Shown piece by piece: positions 54,001-64,000 of a DNA stretch of 64,000 nucleotides. The notes under the pieces were generated by a model that worked only from the letters and a program-made list of their open reading frames with translations, did no database searches and was not told where the DNA came from. The position numbers were made by a program, and so were the translations under genes. This DNA is from Rothia uropygialis. Lineage in GTDB: Bacteria; Actinomycetota; Actinomycetes; Actinomycetales; Micrococcaceae. Every line of letters begins with the position of its first letter. Position 1 is the first letter of the stretch. The stretch is taken from contig NZ_NOIS01000001.1 of assembly GCF_004137765.1 (NCBI RefSeq), forward strand, positions 558,001 through 622,000, in the 5' to 3' direction.

Positions 54001-55034
54001 GTACTCATCAACAGGAGATGAGGGACCCGAAGGCTCGTCAACAGAGGCATGTTCTGCGCAGTGCAGGTCGGGCTCGAAAACCTGTCCGAAATGTGAAGGA
54101 CGCGAGGGCCTCGCCCCCACCTGACCCACAGTTCTTGTGAAGTCGTCTCATAGGGAAGTCCTCCAAGTGGCGACGGAGGACTTCTGCTCCAGGCCGTAGG
54201 AGACTCGAGCCGAACAATGACCTCAGCAATTCGGGCTCCAATGGGAGGTACGAGGCGTGCGATGGAATCGAGCTCACGGGAACGGGCTTCTCCGAACAGT
54301 TTTCGATGGCGGGTCTTGCCTCTGCCCTTGGTCCACCAGTGGGCCAGGCTCACGATCGAACTCATGCAGCCGAAGAGGAGCATGAACCACATATTCCAGA
54401 CCAACGCAGTGACCATGCCGAACAGGATCGGCAAGAGGCCGGTGACCAGCAAGGTTTTCCACCCCTCCGAATGACTGGCCAAGCGGAGATCTTGTTTGGG
54501 CAAGGGAAGGTACGAGACGGACAGGGGGCGTTTTCTGGTGGACTCCTCGAGCTCGAGACGCGATCCGTTGACAGTTATAGTCTCTCCGCATGCGAGCTTG
54601 GTCACAGGTCTCCGATTGGCCGGACGGAAGACGACATGTTGGTCAGTGACGTTCAGTATGGCCGCGAAAGGAGGTAGATGCGGATTGCTCAAAGAAATAT
54701 CAGCGAGGTCCCGCCCCACGGTGTAAGTGCCCCTCCCGATCGGGCTGCTGGTCCCCGCCGCGAAACCCTCGGTGCAGGTGATTCTGAGGGGCGCTGCCTC
54801 GGCTGGCAGGGACGAACCCTCTGAAGCGCGAATCATGGCTCCTTCGATGAACGGTGGGGTTCCGAACTTCGCTTGATGGAGTGGGATACCTCCTACATGC
54901 CACGTTAACCGACGGCCGATGTGCTCGTTGAGGAGTTCTTCGATGAGTTCCCCCTGCGTCCCGACGGATGCTGAGACCCTCATTGAAAACCCTCGTGAAA
55001 CCGTTGGATCAAAAATCGAAATATTGAGCTCCAT
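50934..55034 (-). CDS. FHA-FtsK/SpoIIIE (EssC/EccC-like) membrane ATPase
   Basis: 1366-residue protein. It has an N-terminal ubiquitin-like or linker part, an FHA-like domain (PIGRGTYTVGRDLADISLSN, about residues 98-165) and two membrane spans (about 205-240). A first FtsK/SpoIIIE ATPase is intact, with Walker A GTTGSGKSEFLRG (about 556) and Walker B ILVAVDEF (about 664). A second ATPase-like region (about 870-1060) is degenerate: its P-loop reads VVGPVQRQLSF and its Walker B VIVQGTDRLL. The tail shows no third P-loop. This resembles type VII secretion EssC, but no WXG100, EccD or EsaA gene is near. The ATG at 55034 is preferred; 55094 is an upstream alternative. Confidence 0.82.
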   Translation of the reverse strand: MELNISIFDPTVSRGFSMRVSASVGTQGELIEELLNEHIGRRLTWHVGGIPLHQAKFGTPPFIEGAMIRASEGSSLPAEAAPLRITCTEGFAAGTSSPIGRGTYTVGRDLADISLSNPHLPPFAAILNVTDQHVVFRPANRRPVTKLACGETITVNGSRLELEESTRKRPLSVSYLPLPKQDLRLASHSEGWKTLLVTGLLPILFGMVTALVWNMWFMLLFGCMSSIVSLAHWWTKGRGKTRHRKLFGEARSRELDSIARLVPPIGARIAEVIVRLESPTAWSRSPPSPLGGLPYETTSQELWVRWGRGPRVLHISDRFSSPTCTAQNMPLLTSLRVPHLLLMSTDGREDGMATLLAHLLVDGLSLEWAGCPEDCDICREFSRRWGQVVTVSVDGAPLFSSSPVSLVCANRFRVENGPGMVVFIGLDSSHLLPPAEWGGILISPSPDGLVIRPEDAAKDGCIGTASGAGMICSAPDIPPLDLLEILAHVNRSLLPASRHVTSCRLSTREDLAIETASDRWSLSRKDAALVVDFGRETKSGKLLSYDLNEIGPHCVVAGTTGSGKSEFLRGILTSLALRYPPDRIGFILIDFKGGTSFGPVARLPHVHSTLSDLDEPVILRGLAFIEAEIRRRESLFADLKAHSWPEYTKGFCGDSGAKRCPLPEILVAVDEFRLLVDTFPTAMDRLMHVAAAGRSLGIHLVMSTQRPQGAISADIRANVSINVCFRVASGPESVGVIGTPQAAELPATSPGTGYVSVAGSVLHFHALHVDALPRTPPLKPLRIPRASRREVGDVRTEKTSASTDSILGDHIAEFTERVRRIESDSTPPVIPPRLDNRIARFSDPRMVAGSMATAESQSLYLGHGEIPRRAWQGPVLWTGRELGALEVVGPVQRQLSFATRLLMSAAMANQPIYAISCDPELHRTMTEASAAGLDIRGAADLADPLFVVEVLAELIRTPRSGPSNPALVIVQGTDRLLESFVAFGYDLAKNIQDLMITHGAHWNLALLGGKRLPPDIRQYCPAKICAQASGSNEFRLSHPRESAELLDDLWVCEGTMSRNRGPLGLLPPSRNATRDLADLIRAKQDSDSTKRRPIAPVMNLPLMRRPQPKLTWCLPDHRRSSARVADPEPCPAGPGQKPGIEILVGVSSPLPKECRARAVPGEALALVYASRTAEEQLLDVLTNFNPHLGWRIFETGNNPMAPGLGQAQERSHAGSRPNVAVVRDVPSWSVAEMDRVDEIVHSHRLTILTFPMGSPATITCRWAESIRCATSAIFAGPIQNGSCGFRPEPAPPYKLRLDEDEGFLLSHGTWERFRVPRVAGSSQNPRHIEAELSLAESVRPQEVVLDRGAEQQDTDNYSVQDGNCHE

Positions 55035-55040
55035 ACGGTG

Positions 55041-55046
55041 ATCTAA
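55041..55046 (-). promoter_or_regulatory. -10-like element close to the FHA-FtsK start
   Basis: Minus-strand TTAGAT (55046 to 55041), then 6 bases and the ATG; no ribosome site is visible, so the gene may be leaderless. Confidence 0.35.
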
Positions 55047-58621
<3,575 letters not shown>

Positions 58622-58625
<4 letters not shown>

Positions 58626-59485
58626 CAGATATCAGCAATAGAGAGTTCCAGCGCCCCGGTCGAGGCCGGGGCCTGCTGGACGTCTTCAAGCACACATTCC
58701 TGCTTCGGCTCCTCGTCGACAAGGAACTCCAGGTCCGGTACCGCGGCTCGATTCTCGGTATCCTCTGGTCCTACGTCAAACCCGGCGTACAGTTCATTGT
58801 CTTCTACATGGCCCTCGGCGTCTTCTTGGAGTTGAACAAGGGTCTCGAGAATTACGCCGTCTACCTGTTCTCCGGCATCGTGCTCATCAATTATTTCGGT
58901 GAAGCCTTTGGGAACGGGGCCAGATGCTTTGTCGGCAACGGGGCGCTGATCAAAAAGATCTACCTGCCAAGGGAGCTGTTCTCGGTATCGACCATTTGGG
59001 TTGGGCTCATTCACTTCGTGCCTCAACTTCTGGTCCTGTTGATAGCGGACTTCGTGGTGGGCTGGCACCCCAACATTATGCAACTGGCGTGTGCGGTGGT
59101 CGGCCTCGGTATCCTGACGGCCTTCGCTTATGGTCTGGGACTGATCTTCGGCGTCGCCAACGTCTTCTTCCGCGATTCCGAGAACCTCGTGGACCTGTTG
59201 GTCATGGTCCTGACCTGGGCGTCCCCGATTATGTACCCGTGGGAGAGAGTCGCTGACAAGGCTCCGGACTGGGTCCTTCACCTTTACCTGTCCAACCCGA
59301 TTACCGTTGCGGTGGAGCTATTCCACTACGCGTTCTGGTACCCCACGCTCAGTATGGAGTGGCACGTTCCGCCTCATCTGCTTTCGCTGTGGACCCCGCT
59401 CGCCATCGTGATCGCAATCGTTACAGTTGTTATCGGCGACTTGCTCTTCCGCAAGTTCGAAGGCAACTTTGCACAGGAGCTCTGA
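58622..59485 (+). CDS. wzm: Polysaccharide ABC transporter permease (Wzm/RfbA type)
   Basis: 287-residue integral membrane subunit of an ABC-2 exporter. It begins MTDISNREFQRPGRGRG, followed by LRLLVDKELQVRYRGSILGILWSYVKPG, typical of Wzm gating helices, and six hydrophobic segments between residues 48 and 275. The frame is open to 58577 but ATG 58622 overlaps the glfT2 stop (ATGA). With Wzt it probably exports the lipid-linked galactofuran chain made by Glf and GlfT2, as Rv3783-Rv3781 do in mycobacteria. Confidence 0.92.
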
Positions 59486-59491
59486 TTCATA

Positions 59492-60286
59492 GTGTCATGG
59501 CTCGATAACGACCCCGAGCTGTCGAAGCCGATGCCGCCGTACGTTCCCTCATCGGAACCGGTGGTCATCAAAATCGACAATCTGGTCAAACGCTTCGTCT
59601 TGAGACATACGCGTTCGATGAAGGAAGCCTTCGTATGGCTCATCAAAGGGCGCAAGGGCGATCTTTCGGAGAAATTCAACGCCCTGGACGGCGTTTCGCT
59701 GAATATTCACGAGGGTGAGCGTGTTGCTCTCCTCGGCCTGAACGGTTCGGGCAAGTCGACCTTGTTGAAATTGATCTCCGGCGTTATGCACGCGGATGAG
59801 GGCGACCTCGTGGCGCGAGGCCGGATTGCTGGGCTCATCGAAGTCGGCGCTGGTTTCCACCCTGATCTGACCGGTCGGGACAACGTGTACCTCAACGGCG
59901 CGATCCTGGGCATGACCAGGGAAGAGATCGACGAGAAGTTCGACTCCATTGTCGAATTCTCGGAGATCGAACAATTCATCGATACCGAGGTCAAGTTTTA
60001 TTCCTCGGGCATGTACTTGCGGTTGGCTTTCGCCGTCGCGGTGCATACCGATCCCGAGATCTTCCTGGTGGACGAGATTCTGGCCGTCGGCGACGAGCCG
60101 TTCCAGAAAAAATGCATCAAGAAGATCAAGGAGCTTTCACAGCGCGGCCGGACCCTGATCGTGGTGAGCCACGACCTGGACATGGTCAAACGTCTGTGCG
60201 AGCGAGGCGTCGTGCTCGAAAACGGCAAGATCGTCGAAGATGGCGACATCCGGGACGCCGTCGCGCATCTTCGGCCGGACGGCTAG
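59492..60286 (+). CDS. wzt: Polysaccharide ABC transporter ATPase (Wzt type)
   Basis: 264-residue nucleotide-binding subunit: Walker A LLGLNGSGKSTLLK (about 80-93), Q-loop region GAGFHPDLTGRDNVYLNG, signature FYSSGMYLRLAFAVA (about 170), Walker B EIFLVDEILAVGD (about 189) and H loop VVSHDLD. It ends soon after the ATPase and lacks the C-terminal carbohydrate-binding domain of O-antigen Wzt proteins that recognise capped chains, as in galactan exporters. GTG 59492 lies 6 bases after the wzm stop. A 12-bp hairpin follows. Confidence 0.93.
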   Translation: MSWLDNDPELSKPMPPYVPSSEPVVIKIDNLVKRFVLRHTRSMKEAFVWLIKGRKGDLSEKFNALDGVSLNIHEGERVALLGLNGSGKSTLLKLISGVMHADEGDLVARGRIAGLIEVGAGFHPDLTGRDNVYLNGAILGMTREEIDEKFDSIVEFSEIEQFIDTEVKFYSSGMYLRLAFAVAVHTDPEIFLVDEILAVGDEPFQKKCIKKIKELSQRGRTLIVVSHDLDMVKRLCERGVVLENGKIVEDGDIRDAVAHLRPDG

Positions 60287-60299
60287 GGCTATCACGAGG

Positions 60300-60330
60300 G
60301 TGGCCCACTGCTTTCTCGGCAGTGGGCCAC
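60300..60330 (+). terminator. Hairpin after wzt
   Basis: A perfect 12-bp stem (60300-60311 with 60319-60330) and 7-base loop, 13 bases after the wzt stop; followed by TACTCGTTTA, not a clean U-tract. Confidence 0.65.
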
Positions 60331-60362
60331 TACTCGTTTAACGGGAAGACGGGGGTAAAGTA

Positions 60363-61448
60363 ATGCAAATGACAAACGCGCCGGCTCCAGCAGAAATGGT
60401 CGTCCACGTAATTGCCGACCCCGGCCTTCCGACGGGCCGGCTGTCCGCGATTCGCGACTCTTTGGAGAACCGCCTGCAGGTGCTCTCCAAGTTGAAGATC
60501 AGGGTGGAAACGAAGAGCAAACTCATTCGGATTCGCCCGGACAATACCCTCGAAACCCGCCTCGTCGAGCATCTGTCGGAGGGAAGTGTCGACGTGGTCG
60601 TGCTGCTGACCGAGATCCCGCGTTACCTTGAGAAGCGTCCACTCATTGCCGAAGCCTATCCTGATGAGCGAGTCGCCGTGATTTCCTGCCCGACGCTGGG
60701 GGCGTGGGCAACCAAGTCCAAACTCCTACGGGTCGTCACCGACTGCACGTACCGACTCATGAACGCGGAACACGTCGCGGAGACCTATATCGACGACGGT
60801 TGGGGGCAGTGGGTCAGTCGCGACGACAGATCCAGCTTGATCATGCTCGCCAACCCCCGGACAGGCCTGCCCCGCACCGTGTTCGGCGTCATCATGGCCA
60901 ACGAGCCGTGGCGGACGGCGCCCAAGCTTTCGAGGGCGCTGGCGGCTGCTTCTGCAACGGGTGCTTTTGGCATCTTCTACAACTCGATCTGGCAGATGTC
61001 CGAGACGCTGAGCTCCAACAGGTTGTTCGTCATTTCGGCGCTTGCGGTGATCTCGATGGTCGGCTGGTTGCTTTTCAGCAATCGGCTTTGGGAACAACCG
61101 AAATACGACCGATTGTCGGTGATCGTGCTGCTGTACAACCTGTCCACGGTCACAACCCTGCTGTTCTGCGTCGTCGCACTGTACATAGCGCTGTGGATCT
61201 TCATCTTTGTGGCAGGGGTCATTGTTATCGATCCGACGTTCATGGGGAGTGTGATCGGAGGTGACGTCAGCATCACGAACTACATGGCCATCGCGTGGCT
61301 GAGCGCCTCCATGGGAGTCGTTGCCGGTGCCCTGGGGTCAGGCTTCGACGATCAGATGGACCTGCGCCACATCACCATGGGCTCGAGGGAGCGACAGCGT
61401 GCCTATACCCAGCAGGATGATCCGAAGGGAGACAACTCCTCCCGCTAA
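60363..61448 (+). CDS. Conserved actinobacterial membrane protein, unknown function
   Basis: 361-residue protein. A soluble N-terminal half (about 1-205) starts [21 protein letters not shown] and contains [13 protein letters not shown] and [18 protein letters not shown]. The C-terminal half has four hydrophobic segments (about 222-240, 258-295, 300-312, 320-335). Homologues in databases have, as I recall, been labelled methylenetetrahydrofolate dehydrogenase without support; I see no such motif. Position after wzt, beyond a hairpin, suggests a loose link to envelope biogenesis. Its stop overlaps the smpB stop by 4 bp (convergent). Confidence 0.78.
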   Translation: MQMTNAPAPAEMVVHVIADPGLPTGRLSAIRDSLENRLQVLSKLKIRVETKSKLIRIRPDNTLETRLVEHLSEGSVDVVVLLTEIPRYLEKRPLIAEAYPDERVAVISCPTLGAWATKSKLLRVVTDCTYRLMNAEHVAETYIDDGWGQWVSRDDRSSLIMLANPRTGLPRTVFGVIMANEPWRTAPKLSRALAAASATGAFGIFYNSIWQMSETLSSNRLFVISALAVISMVGWLLFSNRLWEQPKYDRLSVIVLLYNLSTVTTLLFCVVALYIALWIFIFVAGVIVIDPTFMGSVIGGDVSITNYMAIAWLSASMGVVAGALGSGFDDQMDLRHITMGSRERQRAYTQQDDPKGDNSSR

Positions 61449-61921
61449 CCGAGATTGCGGTAGCGCATGGCACGCTGTGCCTCACGCTTGTCCTGGGCCT
61501 CGCGCAGGGCGTGCCTTTTGTCGTATTCTCTCTTGCCCTGGGCCAGAGCGATTTCGACCTTCGCTTTGCCATCGCGGAAATAGAGTTGAAGAGGCACGAC
61601 CGTGAAGCCGGTTTCCTTGGTCTTCTGATCCAGCTTGTGGAGCTCTTGACGGTGGAGGAGGAGCTTCCGACGCCGTCGGGCCTCGTGATTGGTCCAGGAG
61701 CCATGACCGTATTCGGCGATGTGAATGTTCTCCAGCCACAGTTCACCCCTGGTCATTTGGCAGAAACCATCCACGATCGAGGCTCCTCCGTCTCGTAATG
61801 ACTTGACCTCGGTACCCAGCAGGGCGATCCCGGCCTCATACGTATCCAGGATGTTGTAATCGTGACGGGCCTTGCGGTTGGTCGCTATGACCTTGCGTCC
61901 GTCGTCGTTCTTTTTAGCCAT
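61445..61921 (-). CDS. smpB: SsrA-binding protein SmpB
   Basis: 158-residue partner of tmRNA in ribosome rescue. It has the core [34 protein letters not shown] in parts (NRKARHDY about residue 15; [10 protein letters not shown] about 36), then [22 protein letters not shown]. The C-terminal basic tail ([26 protein letters not shown]) mimics the mRNA path helix. It lies 48 bases after prfB on the same strand, with ssrA just beyond prfB. In most Actinobacteria ftsE and ftsX separate prfB from smpB; here they are absent. Confidence 0.96.
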   Translation of the reverse strand: MAKKNDDGRKVIATNRKARHDYNILDTYEAGIALLGTEVKSLRDGGASIVDGFCQMTRGELWLENIHIAEYGHGSWTNHEARRRRKLLLHRQELHKLDQKTKETGFTVVPLQLYFRDGKAKVEIALAQGKREYDKRHALREAQDKREAQRAMRYRNLG

Positions 61922-61969
61922 GAGTCTGTTGATCTGGTTCTTCTGCCCGTCAGGGCATCGGTGAATGGA

Positions 61970-63088
61970 CTATGAATGGTCCGCCTGGCGTTGACCGGCG
62001 CGCCATCGGATTCCGGCGTCAATGAAGTCGTCGATGGCTCCATCGAAAACCGCACTGGGATTACCTTCTTCGTGGTTGGTCCGAAGATCCTTGACCATTT
62101 GGTACGGGTTCAGAACATAGGAACGCATCTGGTCTCCCCATGAGGCCTTGACGTCCCCGGCAAGCTCTTTTTTCTTCGCGTTCTCTTCTTCTTGGCGCTG
62201 AAGAAGCAGACGGGACTGCAAAACGCGCAGAGCGGCAGCCCGGTTCTGGATCTGCGACTTCTCGTTCTGCATGGAGACGACGATGCCCGTGGGTATGTGC
62301 GTCATGCGAACAGCAGAGTCCGTCGTATTGACCGACTGACCACCCGGGCCGGAAGAGCGGAACACATCCACTTTAATCTCGTTCTCCGGGATGTCAATGC
62401 TGTCTGTCTGCTCGATCAGGGGGATGACCTCGACCGCCGCGAACGATGTTTGTCGCCGACCTTGGTTGTCGAAAGGGGATATACGAACGAGTCGGTGAGT
62501 GCCTGCCTCCACCGAAAGCCTGCCGAAAGAATAGGGGGATTTGATCTCGAAGGTCGTGGACTTGAGTCCGGCTTCCTCCGCATACGACGTGTCCAGCACC
62601 TTGGCCGGATAACCGTGCTTCTCGGCCCAGCGCAGGTACATCCGCATGAGCATCTCGGCAAAATCGGCCGCATCGACGCCGCCGGCTCCGGAACGGATCG
62701 TGATAACGGCTTCCCGAGGGTCGTATTCTCCCGAAAGCAATGTAACGATCTCGAGATCGGCCAAGGCTTTTTGGATCGAGGAAAGCTCCGAGTCGGCTTC
62801 GTGGAGCAGATCCGCGTCCTCCTCTTCCTGAGCCAGCTCGACCATGGTCTCGAGGTCATCGATTCGGCCCAGAAGCTTTTCGAGGCGTTCCAACTCCGAT
62901 TGACGGTGCGAGAGCTTGGAAGTGACTTTCTGAGCCGCGTCCGGATCGTCCCAGAGATTGGGGGCGGCCGCGGCTTCTGAGAGTTCCGCGATGGTCGCAC
63001 GGAGCCCCTCGACGTCGCTGACCTGTTCTATTTGAGCATAGGTAGCGCGGAGGTCCTTGATTGCTGCGGAAAAGTCGGTGGAAGCCAT
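61970..63088 (-). CDS. prfB: Peptide chain release factor 2
   Basis: 372-residue RF2 recognising UGA and UAA. Domain 2 carries the SPF anticodon-like tripeptide ([16 protein letters not shown], about residue 203) and domain 3 the GGQ peptidyl-hydrolysis motif ([17 protein letters not shown], about 246). There is no in-frame UGA frameshift site near the start, so the autoregulatory frameshift of E. coli prfB is missing, as in other Actinobacteria. ATG 63088 lies 8 bases after TAGACT and has no ribosome site; GTG 63094 is an alternative. It is divergent from ssrA. Confidence 0.95.
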   Translation of the reverse strand: MASTDFSAAIKDLRATYAQIEQVSDVEGLRATIAELSEAAAAPNLWDDPDAAQKVTSKLSHRQSELERLEKLLGRIDDLETMVELAQEEEDADLLHEADSELSSIQKALADLEIVTLLSGEYDPREAVITIRSGAGGVDAADFAEMLMRMYLRWAEKHGYPAKVLDTSYAEEAGLKSTTFEIKSPYSFGRLSVEAGTHRLVRISPFDNQGRRQTSFAAVEVIPLIEQTDSIDIPENEIKVDVFRSSGPGGQSVNTTDSAVRMTHIPTGIVVSMQNEKSQIQNRAAALRVLQSRLLLQRQEEENAKKKELAGDVKASWGDQMRSYVLNPYQMVKDLRTNHEEGNPSAVFDGAIDDFIDAGIRWRAGQRQADHS

Positions 63089-63096
63089 ATCCACCC

Positions 63097-63102
63097 AGTC
63101 TA
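63097..63102 (-). promoter_or_regulatory. -10 element, probably leaderless prfB
   Basis: Minus-strand TAGACT (63102 to 63097), 8 bases, ATG 63088. Transcription starting about 7 bases after the hexamer would exclude the alternative GTG at 63094. Confidence 0.5.
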
Positions 63103-63212
63103 GTCGATTGTGTGCCCCTCAGCTTCCGACGACGTGGTTCCGGGCGGATAAGAGACGGCTTCGCGCCTCCGCCTCGGTCGGGCAGACTTCGGATTCTCGG
63201 AGGTGGCCGGGG

Positions 63213-63241
63213 TTTCCAAAGCGTCGTGACGGGGGTATAGT
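63213..63241 (+). promoter_or_regulatory. Promoter of ssrA
   Basis: TTTCCA (63213-63218), 17-base spacer, TATAGT (63236-63241). The transcript would start near 63248 and need 5' processing at 63314. Confidence 0.65.
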
Positions 63242-63313
63242 AGGGAAGTCCGAAGGGTTGAAAAGCAAGAAAGTTTGACGACCCTACGGAAAAGAAGATT
63301 GAAAACCAAATAT

Positions 63314-63683
63314 GGGGATGATCGGTTTCGACGATGCCAGTTGCGGCAGGTGAAGCGGGCCGAGAATGTAGAGTCATCTCGTTAACGTTCTCTGCAAAAC
63401 AATAAGTGCCAAATCTGAAAAGCGCACTGACTTCGCTCTCGCTGCGTAAGTAGCCAGAGCAGTCTGCTAGCCCGGGTTCGCTTTCGACCCGGTTCCTAGT
63501 ATCAGTTTAGAAGGCCACTGCTCTAGTCCCTCTCCGTAGGGGGCTAGGGGACTTTTATGCGGATAGGTTCGGCGGCAACCAGTTTGTGGGAGTGCCGGAG
63601 CCGAAAACGCCGATTCACAAACTGCGCCCGGAGAAACCCTGGCAAAGCTGCATCGGACCGGGGTTCGATTCCCCGCATCTCCA
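63314..63683 (+). ncRNA. ssrA: tmRNA (ssrA)
   Basis: Transfer-messenger RNA for ribosome rescue. The tRNA-like ends pair: GGGGATG (63314-63320) with CATCTCC (63676-63682), discriminator A63683; CCA is not encoded. GGTTTCGAC at the 5' side and the T arm with GGTTCGATTCC at the 3' side are diagnostic. The tag ORF runs 63408-63449 and encodes AKSEKRTDFALAA before TAA; the ALAA end is the ClpXP-type degron. G+C-rich pseudoknot arms lie between. smpB and prfB are adjacent on the other strand. Confidence 0.95.
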
Positions 63684-63690
63684 CTTTTCA

Positions 63691-63726
63691 CAACGCCCGG
63701 ACCTCATGTGTGAGGCCCGGGCGTTG
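63691..63726 (+). terminator. Terminator of ssrA
   Basis: A 16-bp stem (63691-63706 with 63711-63726, one A-C mismatch) with loop TGTG begins 7 bases after the mature tmRNA end. Confidence 0.75.
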
Positions 63727-63801
63727 CTATATCCGCAACAGCCTGCGGGCCGCATAGCCGTTTCAGAGACTCTTCCCGAAAATAGAGCCGGCAAGCCGAT
63801 T

Positions 63802-63831
63802 CTGACAGTGTGATTAAATGGCCTGTATACA
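63802..63831 (+). promoter_or_regulatory. Promoter of the window-edge gene
   Basis: CTGACA (63802-63807), 18-base spacer, TATACA (63826-63831), giving a leader of about 45 bases. Confidence 0.6.
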
Positions 63832-63881
63832 ACAAATGCGGTGAACCACGTCGAGCCCACGGAAACGAGGAGAAGTCTCCT

Positions 63882-64000
63882 ATGACCAACAACCCCTCAT
63901 CTGAGAACCACGAGCCAAACTCCGAAGAGAACAGCTCGGCTCCGCGCTTCGGCCAGAGAGACCCCCAGTCCTCTGACGGCATACACAGCAACGGGGGCCA
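63882..64000 (+). CDS. N-terminus of an unidentified protein (3'-truncated by window edge)
   Basis: Open frame of 39 complete codons from ATG 63882 to the window end, starting MTNNPSSENHEPNSEENSS. The ATG has GAGGAG 8-9 bases ahead and a good promoter upstream, so the start is credible. The visible part is polar, rich in Asn, Ser and Glu, and probably a disordered cytosolic tail, as often seen before a membrane span in actinobacterial envelope proteins. No function can be assigned. Confidence 0.65.
   Translation, partial: MTNNPSSENHEPNSEENSSAPRFGQRDPQSSDGIHSNGG

Overview
The window looks like chromosomal core sequence from a moderately high-G+C actinobacterium, most likely a member of the Micrococcaceae. 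The evidence is the mix of actinobacterial marker genes (WhiB1, MtrA-MtrB-LpqB, AdnA-AdnB, UvrD2, PdtaS, UPF0182 and Rv3235-like proteins, GlfT2), many ATGA/GTGA gene overlaps, TTG and GTG starts, and a tmRNA tag ending in FALAA. The gene order also follows mycobacterial blocks known from memory: adnAB-nudC-uvrD2-DUF2342-PDZ/Lon-UPF0182, mtrAB-lpqB-comF-hpf-secA, and pdtaS-whiB1. I cannot resolve the genus. No insertion sequence, prophage, CRISPR array or rRNA operon was seen.

Layout. Bases 1-7839 are a coproporphyrin-dependent haem operon (cgoX/hemY cut by the window edge, hemQ, hemH, hemC, hemD, hemB, hemL), with successive genes overlapping by 4 bp from hemQ to hemD. Bases 7836-20553 hold a 3'-5' exonuclease, the AdnAB end-resection motor-nuclease, an APH-fold protein, nudC, uvrD2 and an unrecognised Cys-rich protein. 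Bases 20677-32310 hold proteostasis and envelope genes: a YgjP-type metallohydrolase, a DUF2342 metalloprotease homologue, a PDZ-Lon protease, the UPF0182 membrane protein, initiator tRNA, a zinc-type ArsR repressor, PspA, a TPM-family protein that has lost its TPM domain, and HtrA. Bases 32311-36911 hold trmL, a cysteine desulfurase with mnmA (tRNA thiolation), chorismate mutase and a MetE-like protein.

Bases 37072-45962 are mtrA-mtrB-lpqB, comF, long-form hpf and secA. Bases 46153-50299 hold an Rv3235-like protein, a LysM membrane protein, a small MerR/BldC-like DNA-binding protein, pdtaS and whiB1. Bases 50598-55034 hold a small membrane protein and a 1366-residue FHA-FtsK/EssC-like ATPase that has no type VII secretion genes beside it. 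Bases 55411-61448 are a galactofuran unit (glf, glfT2, wzm, wzt) followed by a membrane protein. Bases 61445-63683 are the trans-translation and termination genes smpB, prfB and ssrA. A new gene begins at 63882 and runs off the window.

The most interesting non-coding signals are these. (1) The whiB1 leader holds a 19-codon leader ORF ending just before a rho-independent terminator, the layout of an attenuator. (2) Three TTGATG repeats spaced exactly 10 bp apart overlap the 5' end of the LysM gene, next to a gene for a BldC-like protein. (3) A possible three-way-junction RNA precedes hpf. (4) A recurrent TAGACT-N8-start-codon arrangement points to leaderless transcription of several genes. Gene-level oddities are a probable CTG start and missing HRDC domain in uvrD2, the lost TPM domain, an APH-like protein without its metal-binding Asp, and ftsE-ftsX missing from between prfB and smpB.
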